DNA from: Pseudomonas sp. Fl4BN1
GTDB lineage: Bacteria > Pseudomonadota > Gammaproteobacteria > Pseudomonadales > Pseudomonadaceae
DNA: 64,000 bases
Direction: 5' to 3'
Assembly (NCBI RefSeq): GCF_009908285.1
Contig: NZ_JAAARM010000011.1
Coordinates: 140,267 to 204,266, forward strand
Position numbers and translations under genes: made by a program. Below the pieces are notes generated by a model. The model did no database searches and had not been told where the DNA came from. It worked only from the letters and a program-made list of their open reading frames with translations. Of the stretch, positions 49,090 to 57,727 are shown one piece after another. The first letter of the stretch is position 1; each line of letters starts with the position of its first letter.

Positions 49090-49464
49090 ATGGGCAGTAA
49101 ACGCTACTTCGTCGAATTCAGCCTGGCCTTGCTGGCCTACATCGCCTGCGTGCTGCTGAGCAGCCACTGGCTGGCGGACCTGAGCCCGGGCCCGGGCAAG
49201 ATCGCCCTGGCCCTGGTGCCGGTGATCCCCATGGTGGCCATGGCCCTGGCGGTGGTTCGCCAGTTGCGGCGCATGGACGAACTGGCCCGGCGCATCCAGC
49301 TGGAAGCCCTGGGCCTGTCCTTCGTCTGCACTGCGCTGATCACCTTCAGCTACGGTTTCCTGGAAACCGCCGGCCTGCCCCGGCTGTCGATGTTCTACGT
49401 GTGGCCGGTGATGGGTCTGGTCTGGGCCCTGGCCACGGTGGCCGGCACGCGGCGCTACCGATGA
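49090..49464 (+). CDS. Small four-span membrane protein
   Basis: A 124-residue protein with about four membrane helices (FVEFSLALLAYIACVLLSSH, IALALVPVIPMVAMALAVV, LSFVCTALITFSYGFLETAG, FYVWPVMGLVWALATVAG). The start follows AGGAGA. Its stop overlaps the XRE start by four bases. Membrane protein plus XRE regulator pairs of this kind are widespread; function unknown. Confidence 0.88.
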   Translation: MGSKRYFVEFSLALLAYIACVLLSSHWLADLSPGPGKIALALVPVIPMVAMALAVVRQLRRMDELARRIQLEALGLSFVCTALITFSYGFLETAGLPRLSMFYVWPVMGLVWALATVAGTRRYR

Positions 49465-49658
49465 ACAACCAACTGCGCGAGCTGCGCACCCTGAAAGGCT
49501 GGTCCCAGGCCGAGCTGGCCACTCGGCTGGAGGTGTCACGGCAGACGGTGAACGCCATCGAGACCGGGCGCTACGACCCCAGCCTGCCCCTGGCATTCAA
49601 GATCGCCCGGGCCTTCCAACTGCCCATCGAAAGCATCTTCAGCCCAGACCAGGACTGA
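49461..49658 (+). CDS. XRE-family small DNA-binding protein
   Basis: A 65-residue protein that is nearly all Xre helix-turn-helix (NNQLRELRTLKGWSQAELAT, VSRQTVNAIETGRYDPSLPL), of the short YozG/DicA-like kind. It overlaps the membrane protein gene by four bases and is probably the repressor of their shared promoter with repeated sites at 49018-49073. Confidence 0.94.
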   Translation: MNNQLRELRTLKGWSQAELATRLEVSRQTVNAIETGRYDPSLPLAFKIARAFQLPIESIFSPDQD

Positions 49659-49708
49659 CCCCGGCCGCCTGGCAGTGAGCCAATCCGGCTCGGCCGTGCA
49701 CCGCTTTT

Positions 49709-49734
49709 GCCCCGCCAGCGCCTGCTGGCGGGGC
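49709..49734. other. Perfect 11-bp hairpin upstream of codB
   Basis: GCCCCGCCAGC and GCTGGCGGGGC pair perfectly around GCCT, about 105 bases before the codB start and 51 bases after the XRE stop. It lacks a T-run on the plus strand. It may end XRE transcription poorly or be part of the codB leader. Confidence 0.6.
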
Positions 49735-49839
49735 AGGCCCACGGGCATCGGCTATAACTGCTGGGGCGCCCGAGCTTGCCGTCGAGGATTGGCACGGCGC
49801 CTGCAACAGCGTGGCATCACTCCGACCAGGGACAGGCCC

Positions 49840-51111
49840 ATGACCCAGCACGAACCCGGCAACGACTACCCCCTGAGCGAAGTTCCGCAGCACGCCCGCA
49901 AGGGCCTGGCCTCCATGGCCATGGTGCTGCTGGGCTTCACCTTTTTCACCGCCACCATGTTCGCAGGCGGCAAGCTGGGGGTGGCGTTCGACTTCACCAC
50001 CCTGCTGGCGGTGATCCTCGTCGGCAACCTGCTGCTGGGGATCTACGCCGCCAGCCTGGGCTACATCGCCTTCAAGAGCGGGCTGAACACGGTGCTGATG
50101 GGGCGCTTCTGCTTCGGTGAACGGGGCAGCAAGCTCAGCGACCTGATCCTCGGCTTCACCCAGATCGGCTGGTACGCCTGGGGCACCGCCACCGCGGCGG
50201 TGGTGCTGGGCAAGTACTTCCAACTGGATTCGGGCGCGGTGCTGGGGCTGATGCTGCTGTTCGGCATGGCCTTCTGCGCCACCGCCTACATCGGCTATCG
50301 CGGCCTGGAGATCCTGTCGTGGATCGCGGTGCCGGCCATGGCCCTGCTGCTGATGCTGTCGATGTGGGTGGCGACCACCCAGGTCGGCGGTCTCGACAAC
50401 CTGCTGGCACTCACGCCCAGCGCCGGCATGGACTTGTCCACCGCCCTGACCCTGGTGTTCGGCACCTTTGTCAGCGGCGCCACCCAGGCCACCAACTGGA
50501 CCCGTTTCTCGCGCTCGGCACGGGTGGCGGTGAGCGCCAGCCTGATCGGTTTCTTTATCGGCAATGGCCTGATGGTGCTGATCGGTGCCTACGGCGCCAT
50601 CGTCTACCAGCAGCCGGACGTGGTCGAAGTCTTGCTGCTGCAAGGCTTCGCCATGGCGGCCATGGCCATGCTGCTGTTGAACATCTGGAGCACCCAGGAC
50701 AACACCATCTACAACTTCGCCGTGGCCGGCTGCAACCTGCTGCGCACCCGTCGACGCAAGACCGTGACCCTGGTGGGCGCGGTGATCGGCACCCTGCTGG
50801 CGATGCTCGGCATGTACGATTTGCTGGTGCCCTACCTGGTGCTGCTGGGCACCGTGATTCCACCGATTGGCGGGGTGATCATGGCCGACTTTTTCTATCG
50901 CTGGCGCGGCCGCTACCCACGCCTGGCCGACAGCCAGCTACCGGCCTGGAACTGGCCTGGGCTGGGCGCCTACGGCATCGGCACCCTGGCGGCCTTCTGC
51001 TCGCCCTGGGTGGCGCCCCTGGTGGGCATCGCCGCCGCCGGCCTGAGCTACATCCTGTTGAGCGCGATGCTCGGGGCCCGTGCCCCGCTGGCTGCCGACA
51101 TCCAGGCCTGA
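49840..51111 (+). CDS. codB: CodB, cytosine permease
   Basis: A 423-residue twelve-span permease of the NCS1 family that imports cytosine. It starts MTQHEPGNDYPLSEVP and has GFTFFTATMFAGGKLGVAF, the substrate-site segment GWYAWGTATAAVV and NWTRFSRSARVAV of the CodB group. The frame is open 55 codons upstream without family sequence. It is followed by codA, 173 bases later, the usual cytosine operon order. Confidence 0.95.
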   Translation: MTQHEPGNDYPLSEVPQHARKGLASMAMVLLGFTFFTATMFAGGKLGVAFDFTTLLAVILVGNLLLGIYAASLGYIAFKSGLNTVLMGRFCFGERGSKLSDLILGFTQIGWYAWGTATAAVVLGKYFQLDSGAVLGLMLLFGMAFCATAYIGYRGLEILSWIAVPAMALLLMLSMWVATTQVGGLDNLLALTPSAGMDLSTALTLVFGTFVSGATQATNWTRFSRSARVAVSASLIGFFIGNGLMVLIGAYGAIVYQQPDVVEVLLLQGFAMAAMAMLLLNIWSTQDNTIYNFAVAGCNLLRTRRRKTVTLVGAVIGTLLAMLGMYDLLVPYLVLLGTVIPPIGGVIMADFFYRWRGRYPRLADSQLPAWNWPGLGAYGIGTLAAFCSPWVAPLVGIAAAGLSYILLSAMLGARAPLAADIQA

Positions 51112-51172
51112 CTTGGTCACCCGGCCCCCTCTGGGTCTATCATGGCCCGGTCTCGAAACACCCTGCCCTCCC

Positions 51173-51197
51173 GGCCAGCGGCCTTTTGCCGCTGGCC
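51173..51197. other. Perfect 10-bp hairpin between codB and codA
   Basis: GGCCAGCGGC and GCCGCTGGCC pair perfectly around CTTTT, 61 bases after codB. No T-run follows, so it is more likely an mRNA structure that tunes codA expression than a terminator. Similar to the hairpin before codB. Confidence 0.6.
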
Positions 51198-51284
51198 CCG
51201 GGGGCAGTCCAATGACCGTAGGACAAGGGCCTGGCCCTGATCCGACGGCTGAATCGCTGATTGCCCGACCCGAGGAACCGCCCG

Positions 51285-52541
51285 ATGCTGATCACCAACG
51301 CCCGCCTGCGTCACCGTGAAGGCCTGCACCAACTGCACCTGGAAAACGGCCGCATCGCGCGCATCATCCAGCAGGGCCCGGACGCTCCGAGCAACGTCCC
51401 GGCCTTCGGCCCCGAGCACCTGGACGCCGGCGGCAACCTGGTGGTGCCACCCTTCGTCGAGCCGCACATTCACCTGGACGCCACCCTGACCGCCGGCGAG
51501 CCGCGCTGGAACATGAGCGGCACGCTGTTCGAAGGCATCGAGTGCTGGGGCGAACGCAAAGCCACGATCACCGCCGAAGACACCCGCACCCGGGCCCACA
51601 AGACCATCCGTGCCCTGGCCGCCCATGGCATCCAGCACGTGCGCACCCACATCGACGTCACCGACCCCGACCTCACCGCGCTCAAGGCCATGCTCGAAGT
51701 ACGCGAGCAGACCCGGCACCTGATCGACCTGCAGATCGTCGCGTTCCCCCAGGAAGGCATCGAGTCGTTCCGCAACGGCCGCGAGCTGATGGAAGAAGCC
51801 ATTCGCCTCGGCGCCGATGTCGTCGGAGGCATTCCGCACTTCGAGTACACCCGCGACCAGGGCGTAAGCTCGGTGAAGTTCCTCATGGACCTGGCCGAAC
51901 GCACGGGTTGCCTGGTGGACGTGCATTGCGACGAAACCGACGACCCGCACTCGCGCTTTCTCGAAGTGCTGGCCGAAGAAGCCCGCAGCCGCGGCATGGG
52001 CTCACGGGTCAGTGCCAGCCACACCACCGCCATGGGCTCCTACGACAATGCCTACTGCGCCAAGCTGTTCCGCCTGCTGGGGCACTCCGGCATCAGCTTC
52101 GTCTCCTGCCCCACCGAAAGCATCCACCTGCAGGGGCGCTTCGACAGCTTCCCGAAACGCCGTGGCGTGACCCGAGTCAAGGAGCTGCTGGACGCCGGGA
52201 TGAATGTCTGTTTCGGCCAGGACTCGATCGTCGACCCCTGGTATCCCCTGGGTAACGGCAACATCCTGCGGGTATTGGAAGCCGGCCTGCACATCTGCCA
52301 CATGCTCGGCTACAGCAACCTGCAGAGCACCCTGGACCTGATCACCGACAACAGCGCCAAGGCCCTGGCCCTGGGCGAAGGCTACGGCATCGAAGAGGGG
52401 CGCCCGGCGAACCTGCTGATCCTCAGTGCCGACAGCGACTACGAGATGATCCGCAGCCAGGGCTTGCCGCTGTATTCGATCCGCCACGGCAAGGTGCTGA
52501 TGCAGCGGCAGATGGCCCAGGTGCAACTGATCGGCGACTGA
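51285..52541 (+). CDS. codA: CodA, cytosine deaminase
   Basis: CodA turns cytosine into uracil and ammonia. The 418-residue protein has metal ligands H61/H63 in VEPHIHLDATLTAG, the segment DVHCDETDDPHSRF with a further ligand, SHTTAMGSYD and the metal-binding D in FGQDSIVDPWYPLG. These spacings match E. coli CodA. The start follows GAGGAA. It partners codB upstream. Confidence 0.96.
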   Translation: MLITNARLRHREGLHQLHLENGRIARIIQQGPDAPSNVPAFGPEHLDAGGNLVVPPFVEPHIHLDATLTAGEPRWNMSGTLFEGIECWGERKATITAEDTRTRAHKTIRALAAHGIQHVRTHIDVTDPDLTALKAMLEVREQTRHLIDLQIVAFPQEGIESFRNGRELMEEAIRLGADVVGGIPHFEYTRDQGVSSVKFLMDLAERTGCLVDVHCDETDDPHSRFLEVLAEEARSRGMGSRVSASHTTAMGSYDNAYCAKLFRLLGHSGISFVSCPTESIHLQGRFDSFPKRRGVTRVKELLDAGMNVCFGQDSIVDPWYPLGNGNILRVLEAGLHICHMLGYSNLQSTLDLITDNSAKALALGEGYGIEEGRPANLLILSADSDYEMIRSQGLPLYSIRHGKVLMQRQMAQVQLIGD

Positions 52542-52647
52542 CTTGTAGCGGCTATCGCAGGCGATGGGCGACAGGCGCCTGCCATCCGGCACGCCACCTC
52601 GCCCGACCCGGTGAACAGTCGAACGCTGCGCAAACCCGTGGCGGCGT

Positions 52648-53307
52648 CTACTTGACCTTGAACGGCTGGGCCGCCATGAACGCCAGCGGCAACAGCGGCA
52701 GGGCGAGGATAGTCAATACGCCGTCTGCCGTGACGGTGACCGGTGTCAGCAGCACCTGGGTGACCTTGCTCTTCTTGCGATAGGCCGAGAAATGCAGGGT
52801 GTAGGTGCTGTTCAGCGGGCTGGCCTGATGGGCGCTGATATCCCGCCCGGACTCAAAACGACTGCCGCGAATGGCGTAGCGCTGCTGCAGCGCGTTCTGC
52901 GACTTCGAAGCAACGAAACCCAGGGCCTTGGCCTCATTGATCTGGCTAGCATCAAGTTGGTCCATCTGGGGAATCCTGAGGATGAATTCGCCCTCCAGGG
53001 TTTGCCAGTACGTGACGCTGATCGGCAAGAACTCGGCCTGCATTTTTCCATGCAGGCCTGATTTGATGACCTTCAGCAGCTCAGGATCGACCAGCATGAA
53101 GTAGTGGTACTTCTTGCCCAGAATAACCAAGCTCTTCTCGTCCGCCGTGATATAGAACTGGTTGACTGTTTCCGTATAAACCTCATCACTGGCCCGGTCT
53201 TCGTACAATTTACGGGTCAGGCAACCGCTGAGACTGCCGACAACCACAGCGCTCAGGGCCAGCAGCGTGCCCTTGAGCAAAGCGCGGCGGGGCATTCCTT
53301 TTTGCAT
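52648..53307 (-). CDS. Lipoprotein of unknown function
   Basis: A 219-residue protein starting MQKGMPRRALLKGTLLALSA with lipobox LSGC (C29). The mature part is mixed and ends in a hydrophobic stretch ADGVLTILALPLLPLAFMAA that could be a membrane-anchoring or beta segment. No family was recognised. It lies alone between the convergent end of codA and the DapF-like operon. Codon use is as in its neighbours. Confidence 0.8.
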   Translation of the reverse strand: MQKGMPRRALLKGTLLALSAVVVGSLSGCLTRKLYEDRASDEVYTETVNQFYITADEKSLVILGKKYHYFMLVDPELLKVIKSGLHGKMQAEFLPISVTYWQTLEGEFILRIPQMDQLDASQINEAKALGFVASKSQNALQQRYAIRGSRFESGRDISAHQASPLNSTYTLHFSAYRKKSKVTQVLLTPVTVTADGVLTILALPLLPLAFMAAQPFKVK

Positions 53308-53478
53308 GTCGAATCCGTTCCTTGAATGGGTACTTTATCGGCTGATGAGCCGATCCCGCCGCCACCCTATAGCACCGCCAACCGTTTAGCTACCGAGCCC
53401 GACAGCCCTGCCAATCGCCAACACGCCGGCCTCAGCCAAGCCGAAGCGACCGGCCGCCAACGGGGTTGCCGCTGCCCT

Positions 53479-54474
53479 TTACGCCTCCAGCGCCAACGCC
53501 GTACCAAACAGGCTCACCCGTATCAGTTCACCGCCGCGCTCCTGCAACATCAAGGGCGCGGTGCCGCCCGGCATCACCACCTCGACCCGCCCGGCCTTGA
53601 CCCAGCCCACCCGCCAGGCGGCGCTGGCCACCGCGCTGGCGCTGGTGCCGGAAGACGCGGTCGGCCCTTCGCCCCGCTCGAATACCCTGGCGACGATGCG
53701 CTGGGCGGACTCCCGCGCCGCCCACTGCAAATTCACCCCTGCCGGGCACGGCTCGCCGCTGCCCAGGGGTAAGGCAAAGGCGGTCGCCGTCAGCCCCTCG
53801 GCCAAGGGCGCCTGGAGCATCTGCTGGTTGCTCGGCAAGGCCGCAGCTTCCTCCACCAGGGTCACGCAGTGGGGATTGCCGATGCGCACGAACTGGCTGT
53901 GATCCCACTGTGGGTGCAAGCGCTGCAAGGACGCCACCCGGCTCAGTTGCAGACCGTTCAGGCTCACCGCCTCGACGCCCAGGGCCGCCACTGCTTGCGG
54001 GCCGAAAGACGGCTGCCCGAGGTCCAGCCAGAAGCCTTGCACCCCCGACACCTGCGCCGGCTCCACTGCCGTCAGCACCGGGGAAGCGCCCCCTGGCTGG
54101 TCATGATGCACCTGCAACAGCGTCTCGCCTGTGGCCGCCAGCACCCCCTGTTCGGTAAGCGCCTGGGCAAAGATCGTCAGGCCATTGCCGCTGCGCTCGG
54201 CCAGGGTGCCGTCGGTGTTGACGATCAACAGGTCGAAAGGCGCCGCGGCCTGGAACGGCCCCACCAGCAAGCCATCACAGCGATGGGCCTTGGCCCCTTC
54301 CGGGCGAGCTCCCGGCGCCCAGTCGCACAAGGCGGCAATCGCCTGTGCGGCCCACAGCCGCCGGTCCCGGGCGGCCTCGGCCGCCGTACCGGGCAAGGCT
54401 ACCCCCAAGCGCCGCAGCGCCGCTGGTGCCACCACGCCATAGATATTGCCCCGCGCATCGTAGAACGCTGCCAT
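53479..54474 (-). CDS. Diaminopimelate-epimerase-like protein without catalytic cysteines
   Basis: A 331-residue protein of the DapF fold: GNPHCVTL is the conserved family motif, and the two halves carry the loop sequences SGNG (S95-G98) and PTASSGTS (S275 at the second site). In DapF both positions are cysteine, the two acid/base residues; here both are serine. So it is unlikely to be a true DAP epimerase; relatives with altered residues in this superfamily act as dehydratases or isomerases. It starts MAAFYDARGNIYGVV and is the last gene of a cyclase-RidA-DapF-like operon. Confidence 0.85.
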   Translation of the reverse strand: MAAFYDARGNIYGVVAPAALRRLGVALPGTAAEAARDRRLWAAQAIAALCDWAPGARPEGAKAHRCDGLLVGPFQAAAPFDLLIVNTDGTLAERSGNGLTIFAQALTEQGVLAATGETLLQVHHDQPGGASPVLTAVEPAQVSGVQGFWLDLGQPSFGPQAVAALGVEAVSLNGLQLSRVASLQRLHPQWDHSQFVRIGNPHCVTLVEEAAALPSNQQMLQAPLAEGLTATAFALPLGSGEPCPAGVNLQWAARESAQRIVARVFERGEGPTASSGTSASAVASAAWRVGWVKAGRVEVVMPGGTAPLMLQERGGELIRVSLFGTALALEA

Positions 54475-54550
54475 TGCACCGCCTCCAGAAACCACCAAGC
54501 CGCTGACATTAGGGTAAATGCAGCGGCTCGGCCAGGGGGGCGGGAAGCCG

Positions 54551-54979
54551 TCAGGGCGCCAGTGCGGCAATCGCCTCGATCTCGAACAGCATGCCGTCCA
54601 GGGCCAGGCGCGGCACCGGAATCAGGGTGCAGGCCGGGGTCGGTGCGTCTCCCCACAACTGTTGCAACTGGCTGCCGAAAACCGCCAGGCGCTCATGGCT
54701 GTGATCAACGATCAGCACCGTGAGCTTGGCCACTTGATGCACCTCGGCACCGACGCTGTGCAGGGCGGTCTGCAGGTTGGCCAGGGCCTGGCGCACCTGC
54801 CCGGTAAAGTCTTCTGGCAGCGAACCATCGAGGTTCTCGCCGCCCTGCCCGGCGATAAACACCAAGCGTGCGCCAGCGGCTACCTGGGCGACATGGGAAT
54901 AGCCATTGGCGCTGGGGTCATAGAGCCCGGCCGGGTTGGACAACTTGAGTACGCCCTGGGGCGCTGCATGGCTCGACAT
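54551..54979 (-). CDS. RidA-family protein
   Basis: A 142-residue Rid protein. RidA members hydrolyse reactive enamine/imine intermediates. It keeps the Arg near the active site (IPVPRLALDG) and the FEIEAIA segment. It is the middle gene of the operon with an exported cyclase (33 bases upstream) and a DapF-like protein, so it may clear imines formed from the pathway substrate. Confidence 0.9.
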   Translation of the reverse strand: MSSHAAPQGVLKLSNPAGLYDPSANGYSHVAQVAAGARLVFIAGQGGENLDGSLPEDFTGQVRQALANLQTALHSVGAEVHQVAKLTVLIVDHSHERLAVFGSQLQQLWGDAPTPACTLIPVPRLALDGMLFEIEAIAALAP

Positions 54980-55012
54980 AGGTATCTCCTGAGTGAATGA
55001 AACCGACCGGGT

Positions 55013-56011
55013 TCAGTGGATTGGCAAGGCCAGCGGCCGGATCGGCGCCGCATCCGCGCCGCGCAGCTTGAGTGAAGCACCGATAAAAGCGAACTGATAA
55101 ACCCGGTCCCGGGACAGGCCTTCAAGGTTCACCAGCTCGATGATCGGCGCACCCTGCATCGCCAGCAGGTAGGTGTGCAGCGGCAGGTAGTTGCCCTCGA
55201 CCTCGGAAGGGAATGTTTCAAAGCTCAGGTTATCCGCGCCGACCACCATGGCGCCGCCCTCTTCCACCAGGAACTTCGCCGCATCCAGGCTCAGGCCCGG
55301 GGGGTTGGCCATGTAGCGCTGAGCGTTGTCGTAGTCGCGCATGCGCCCGGTGCGGATCAGCACCACATCGCCTTTTTCCAGGGCCACTTTCTGTTTGCCC
55401 AGGGCTTGCTGCAAGTCGGCACGGGTGACCCGGTAACTGTCCGCCAGTTGCTCCAGGCCCTTGGCCGCGGCAACGTCGATCAGCACCCCTCGGGCAATGA
55501 TCGGCGGCAGTTTTTCCGCCCCGGTGACATTCCAGCCGCGGTCCCCGAGGTGCTGGTCGGCACGGAAGCCGTTCCAGATCTTGCCGTCGAGACCGAAGTG
55601 ATTCAGGGCGTCGATATGGGTGCCCATGTGGGCGTACATCGACACTGCCGAACCGCTGTAGCTGACGTGCTGGTTCATCGGTTCGCCGACCTGCATCGGG
55701 TCGGCGATTACATTGCCGTGGGGGGTGTGGGTCATCCACATCTGGTACGGCGGGTCACCGGCGGCCTGCCAGCTGGGCATGCCGACGAAATAGTCCACCG
55801 CCAGGTCGTAGGCCTGGGCGCCGCTGACCCGGGCCATGATCGCCGCCCGGGATTGAGCGGTGATCAGGTTCAGGCGGCCAATCTCATCCTTGGGTCCCCA
55901 AGGGCTGATCCCGACCTCGGGCCGCACCGCGCTGGCGGCGCTGCACAGTCCGCTGATCAACGACAGCGCCAGGACCCCGGGAAGGATCTTCGACCTTGCG
56001 TGAATTGCCAT
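55013..56011 (-). CDS. Exported cyclase-family metal hydrolase
   Basis: A 332-residue protein with a signal peptide (KILPGVLALSLISGLCSAASA) and the cyclase/kynurenine-formamidase metal motif HMGTHIDALNHF. Members open cyclic imides or hydrolyse N-formyl groups with a metal such as manganese or zinc. The start is the second ATG; the first 10 codons have no family value. It is the first gene of the operon and diverges from a LysR-type regulator, its probable regulator. Confidence 0.9.
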   Translation of the reverse strand: MAIHARSKILPGVLALSLISGLCSAASAVRPEVGISPWGPKDEIGRLNLITAQSRAAIMARVSGAQAYDLAVDYFVGMPSWQAAGDPPYQMWMTHTPHGNVIADPMQVGEPMNQHVSYSGSAVSMYAHMGTHIDALNHFGLDGKIWNGFRADQHLGDRGWNVTGAEKLPPIIARGVLIDVAAAKGLEQLADSYRVTRADLQQALGKQKVALEKGDVVLIRTGRMRDYDNAQRYMANPPGLSLDAAKFLVEEGGAMVVGADNLSFETFPSEVEGNYLPLHTYLLAMQGAPIIELVNLEGLSRDRVYQFAFIGASLKLRGADAAPIRPLALPIH

Positions 56012-56109
56012 GACAACACTCCTGCGAAATGAAGTGGCCATGGTATTGAGTGCTGATTCAGAGATAATCAGCCGATTCGTGGATAGATATTCAACCCAGG
56101 GGAAACAAT

Positions 56110-57000
56110 ATGGATGTACTGATGGCCATGCGCACCTTTCGCCGGGTGGTGGAGCGTGGCAGTTTCAACCTGGCCGCTGCCGACCTCGGGCAATCCACCG
56201 CGGCGGTGAGCAAGCAGGTGCGGCAACTGGAAGAGCGCCTGGGCAGCCTGTTGATCCTGCGCACCACCCGGCGCATGAGCCTGTCGGAAGCCGGGCAGGG
56301 CTACTTCACCGAATGCTCTCATCTGCTCGATGAACTGGACGCCCTGGAGCACGCCACTCAGGCCGGCAGCAGCGAGCCCGGCGGCCGCCTGCGGGTCAAT
56401 GCGCCGTTGTCCTTCGGGCTCAAGGTGCTGTCGCCGATCCTCGTCGCGTTCATGCAGCGCTATCCGCAATTGCAGGTGGAACTGACCCTCAACGACCAGG
56501 TGCTGGACGTGGTGGGCGAAGGCTTCGACGTGTCCCTGCGAATCCGTCGACAACTGGAGGATTCGTCATTGGTCGCCCGCCACCTGGGGCAGGTGGAACA
56601 GATCATCTGCGCCGCACCAGACTACCTCCAGGCCCAGGGCACCCCCGTGGGGATTGCCGACCTGCACCGGCACCGCTGCCTGGCCTACCGGCTCGCGGAA
56701 CACCCGGGGCGCTGGCAACTGGAAGGCCCGGAAGGCAACAGCCGGCTGGAACTGCCGGTGCACTTTGCGGTGGACAACAGCCTGATGCTCGGCGACATGC
56801 TGGTGGCCGGCCTGGGCATCGGCGCCCTGCCCGGCTTTGTCGCCCAGCCACTGCTGGACAGCGGCCAGTTGCTGCGGGTGCTGCCGGAGCAGCGCCTGCC
56901 CAGCCGCCATATCTATGCGCTGTACCCCAGCCAGCGCCACCTGCCACAGAAGGTCCGGGTGTTCGTCGACTTCCTGGTCGAGGCACTGCATTGCCCTTGA
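56110..57000 (+). CDS. LysR-family regulator
   Basis: A 296-residue LysR protein with an N-terminal winged helix (MDVLMAMRTFRRVVERGSFN, QSTAAVSKQVRQLEERLGSL) and a substrate domain. The start follows AGGGG. It diverges from the exported cyclase gene with 98 bases between, so it likely controls that operon. Its stop almost abuts the convergent Lrp gene. Confidence 0.94.
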   Translation: MDVLMAMRTFRRVVERGSFNLAAADLGQSTAAVSKQVRQLEERLGSLLILRTTRRMSLSEAGQGYFTECSHLLDELDALEHATQAGSSEPGGRLRVNAPLSFGLKVLSPILVAFMQRYPQLQVELTLNDQVLDVVGEGFDVSLRIRRQLEDSSLVARHLGQVEQIICAAPDYLQAQGTPVGIADLHRHRCLAYRLAEHPGRWQLEGPEGNSRLELPVHFAVDNSLMLGDMLVAGLGIGALPGFVAQPLLDSGQLLRVLPEQRLPSRHIYALYPSQRHLPQKVRVFVDFLVEALHCP

Positions 57001-57003
57001 GCC

Positions 57004-57474
57004 TCAGCCCGTGGTGGGCACCTCCAGCCCGACCTTGACCCGGTTCATCGCCACCAGCGTCTTGAAGCGCTTGACGTTGTCGTTGTCGAAGAACAGCTCA
57101 TGGGTCAGTTGGTTGTACTGGGCCATGCTGCGCACACAGAAGATCAGCACGAAGTCGCATTCGCCGGCCACGTAGTAACACTGCTGGACTTGGGGGCAGG
57201 CCTGGAACCTGCGCTTGAGGGCATCGAGCTGATCGACCCGCTCACTTTCCACTTCCACCTCGACGATGATGCTCAACTCATGGCCGAGCGCATCCGGCGC
57301 AACCACCGCGGTGTAGCGCTCGATCACGCCTTCGTCGGTCAGGCGCTTGAGCCGCCGGTTGACCGCCGCCGTGGACAGGTTGACCCGCAGCCCCAGCTCG
57401 CTTTGGGCGGTGCTGGCGTCACGCTGCAGCTCGGCGAGCAGCTTCAGGTCATAGGCATCAAGACTGGTGTTCAT
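57004..57474 (-). CDS. Lrp/AsnC-family regulator
   Basis: A 156-residue protein with an N-terminal helix-turn-helix (LDAYDLKLLAELQRDASTAQ) and a C-terminal RAM amino-acid-sensing domain. The start MNTSLDAYD at 57474 is the family start; upstream codons are not. It diverges from the diaminopropionate ammonia-lyase gene across about 253 bases, so it probably senses an amino acid and controls that enzyme. Confidence 0.93.
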   Translation of the reverse strand: MNTSLDAYDLKLLAELQRDASTAQSELGLRVNLSTAAVNRRLKRLTDEGVIERYTAVVAPDALGHELSIIVEVEVESERVDQLDALKRRFQACPQVQQCYYVAGECDFVLIFCVRSMAQYNQLTHELFFDNDNVKRFKTLVAMNRVKVGLEVPTTG

Positions 57475-57727
57475 GGACGGCAAGGCTCCGGAAGACAGCG
57501 GCTCACGGTGGAATAATTTTGTGCAAAAGCCGCCGATTATGCGAAATAAACTCAGCCCCCGCGCACTATTATTTTCCCTGCCCGCCCGGGTCCCGCTCAC
57601 CGCCCCGTGCCTGCCTTCGAGCGCACCCGCAGACGTGCCGCCGAACCATCGGCGCGCCCCCTGAAAACCGCCCAATCCCGTTGCCCGCCTGATCCCTTGT
57701 CCACTCAGGGAGTTCAATGGAGCCGTC

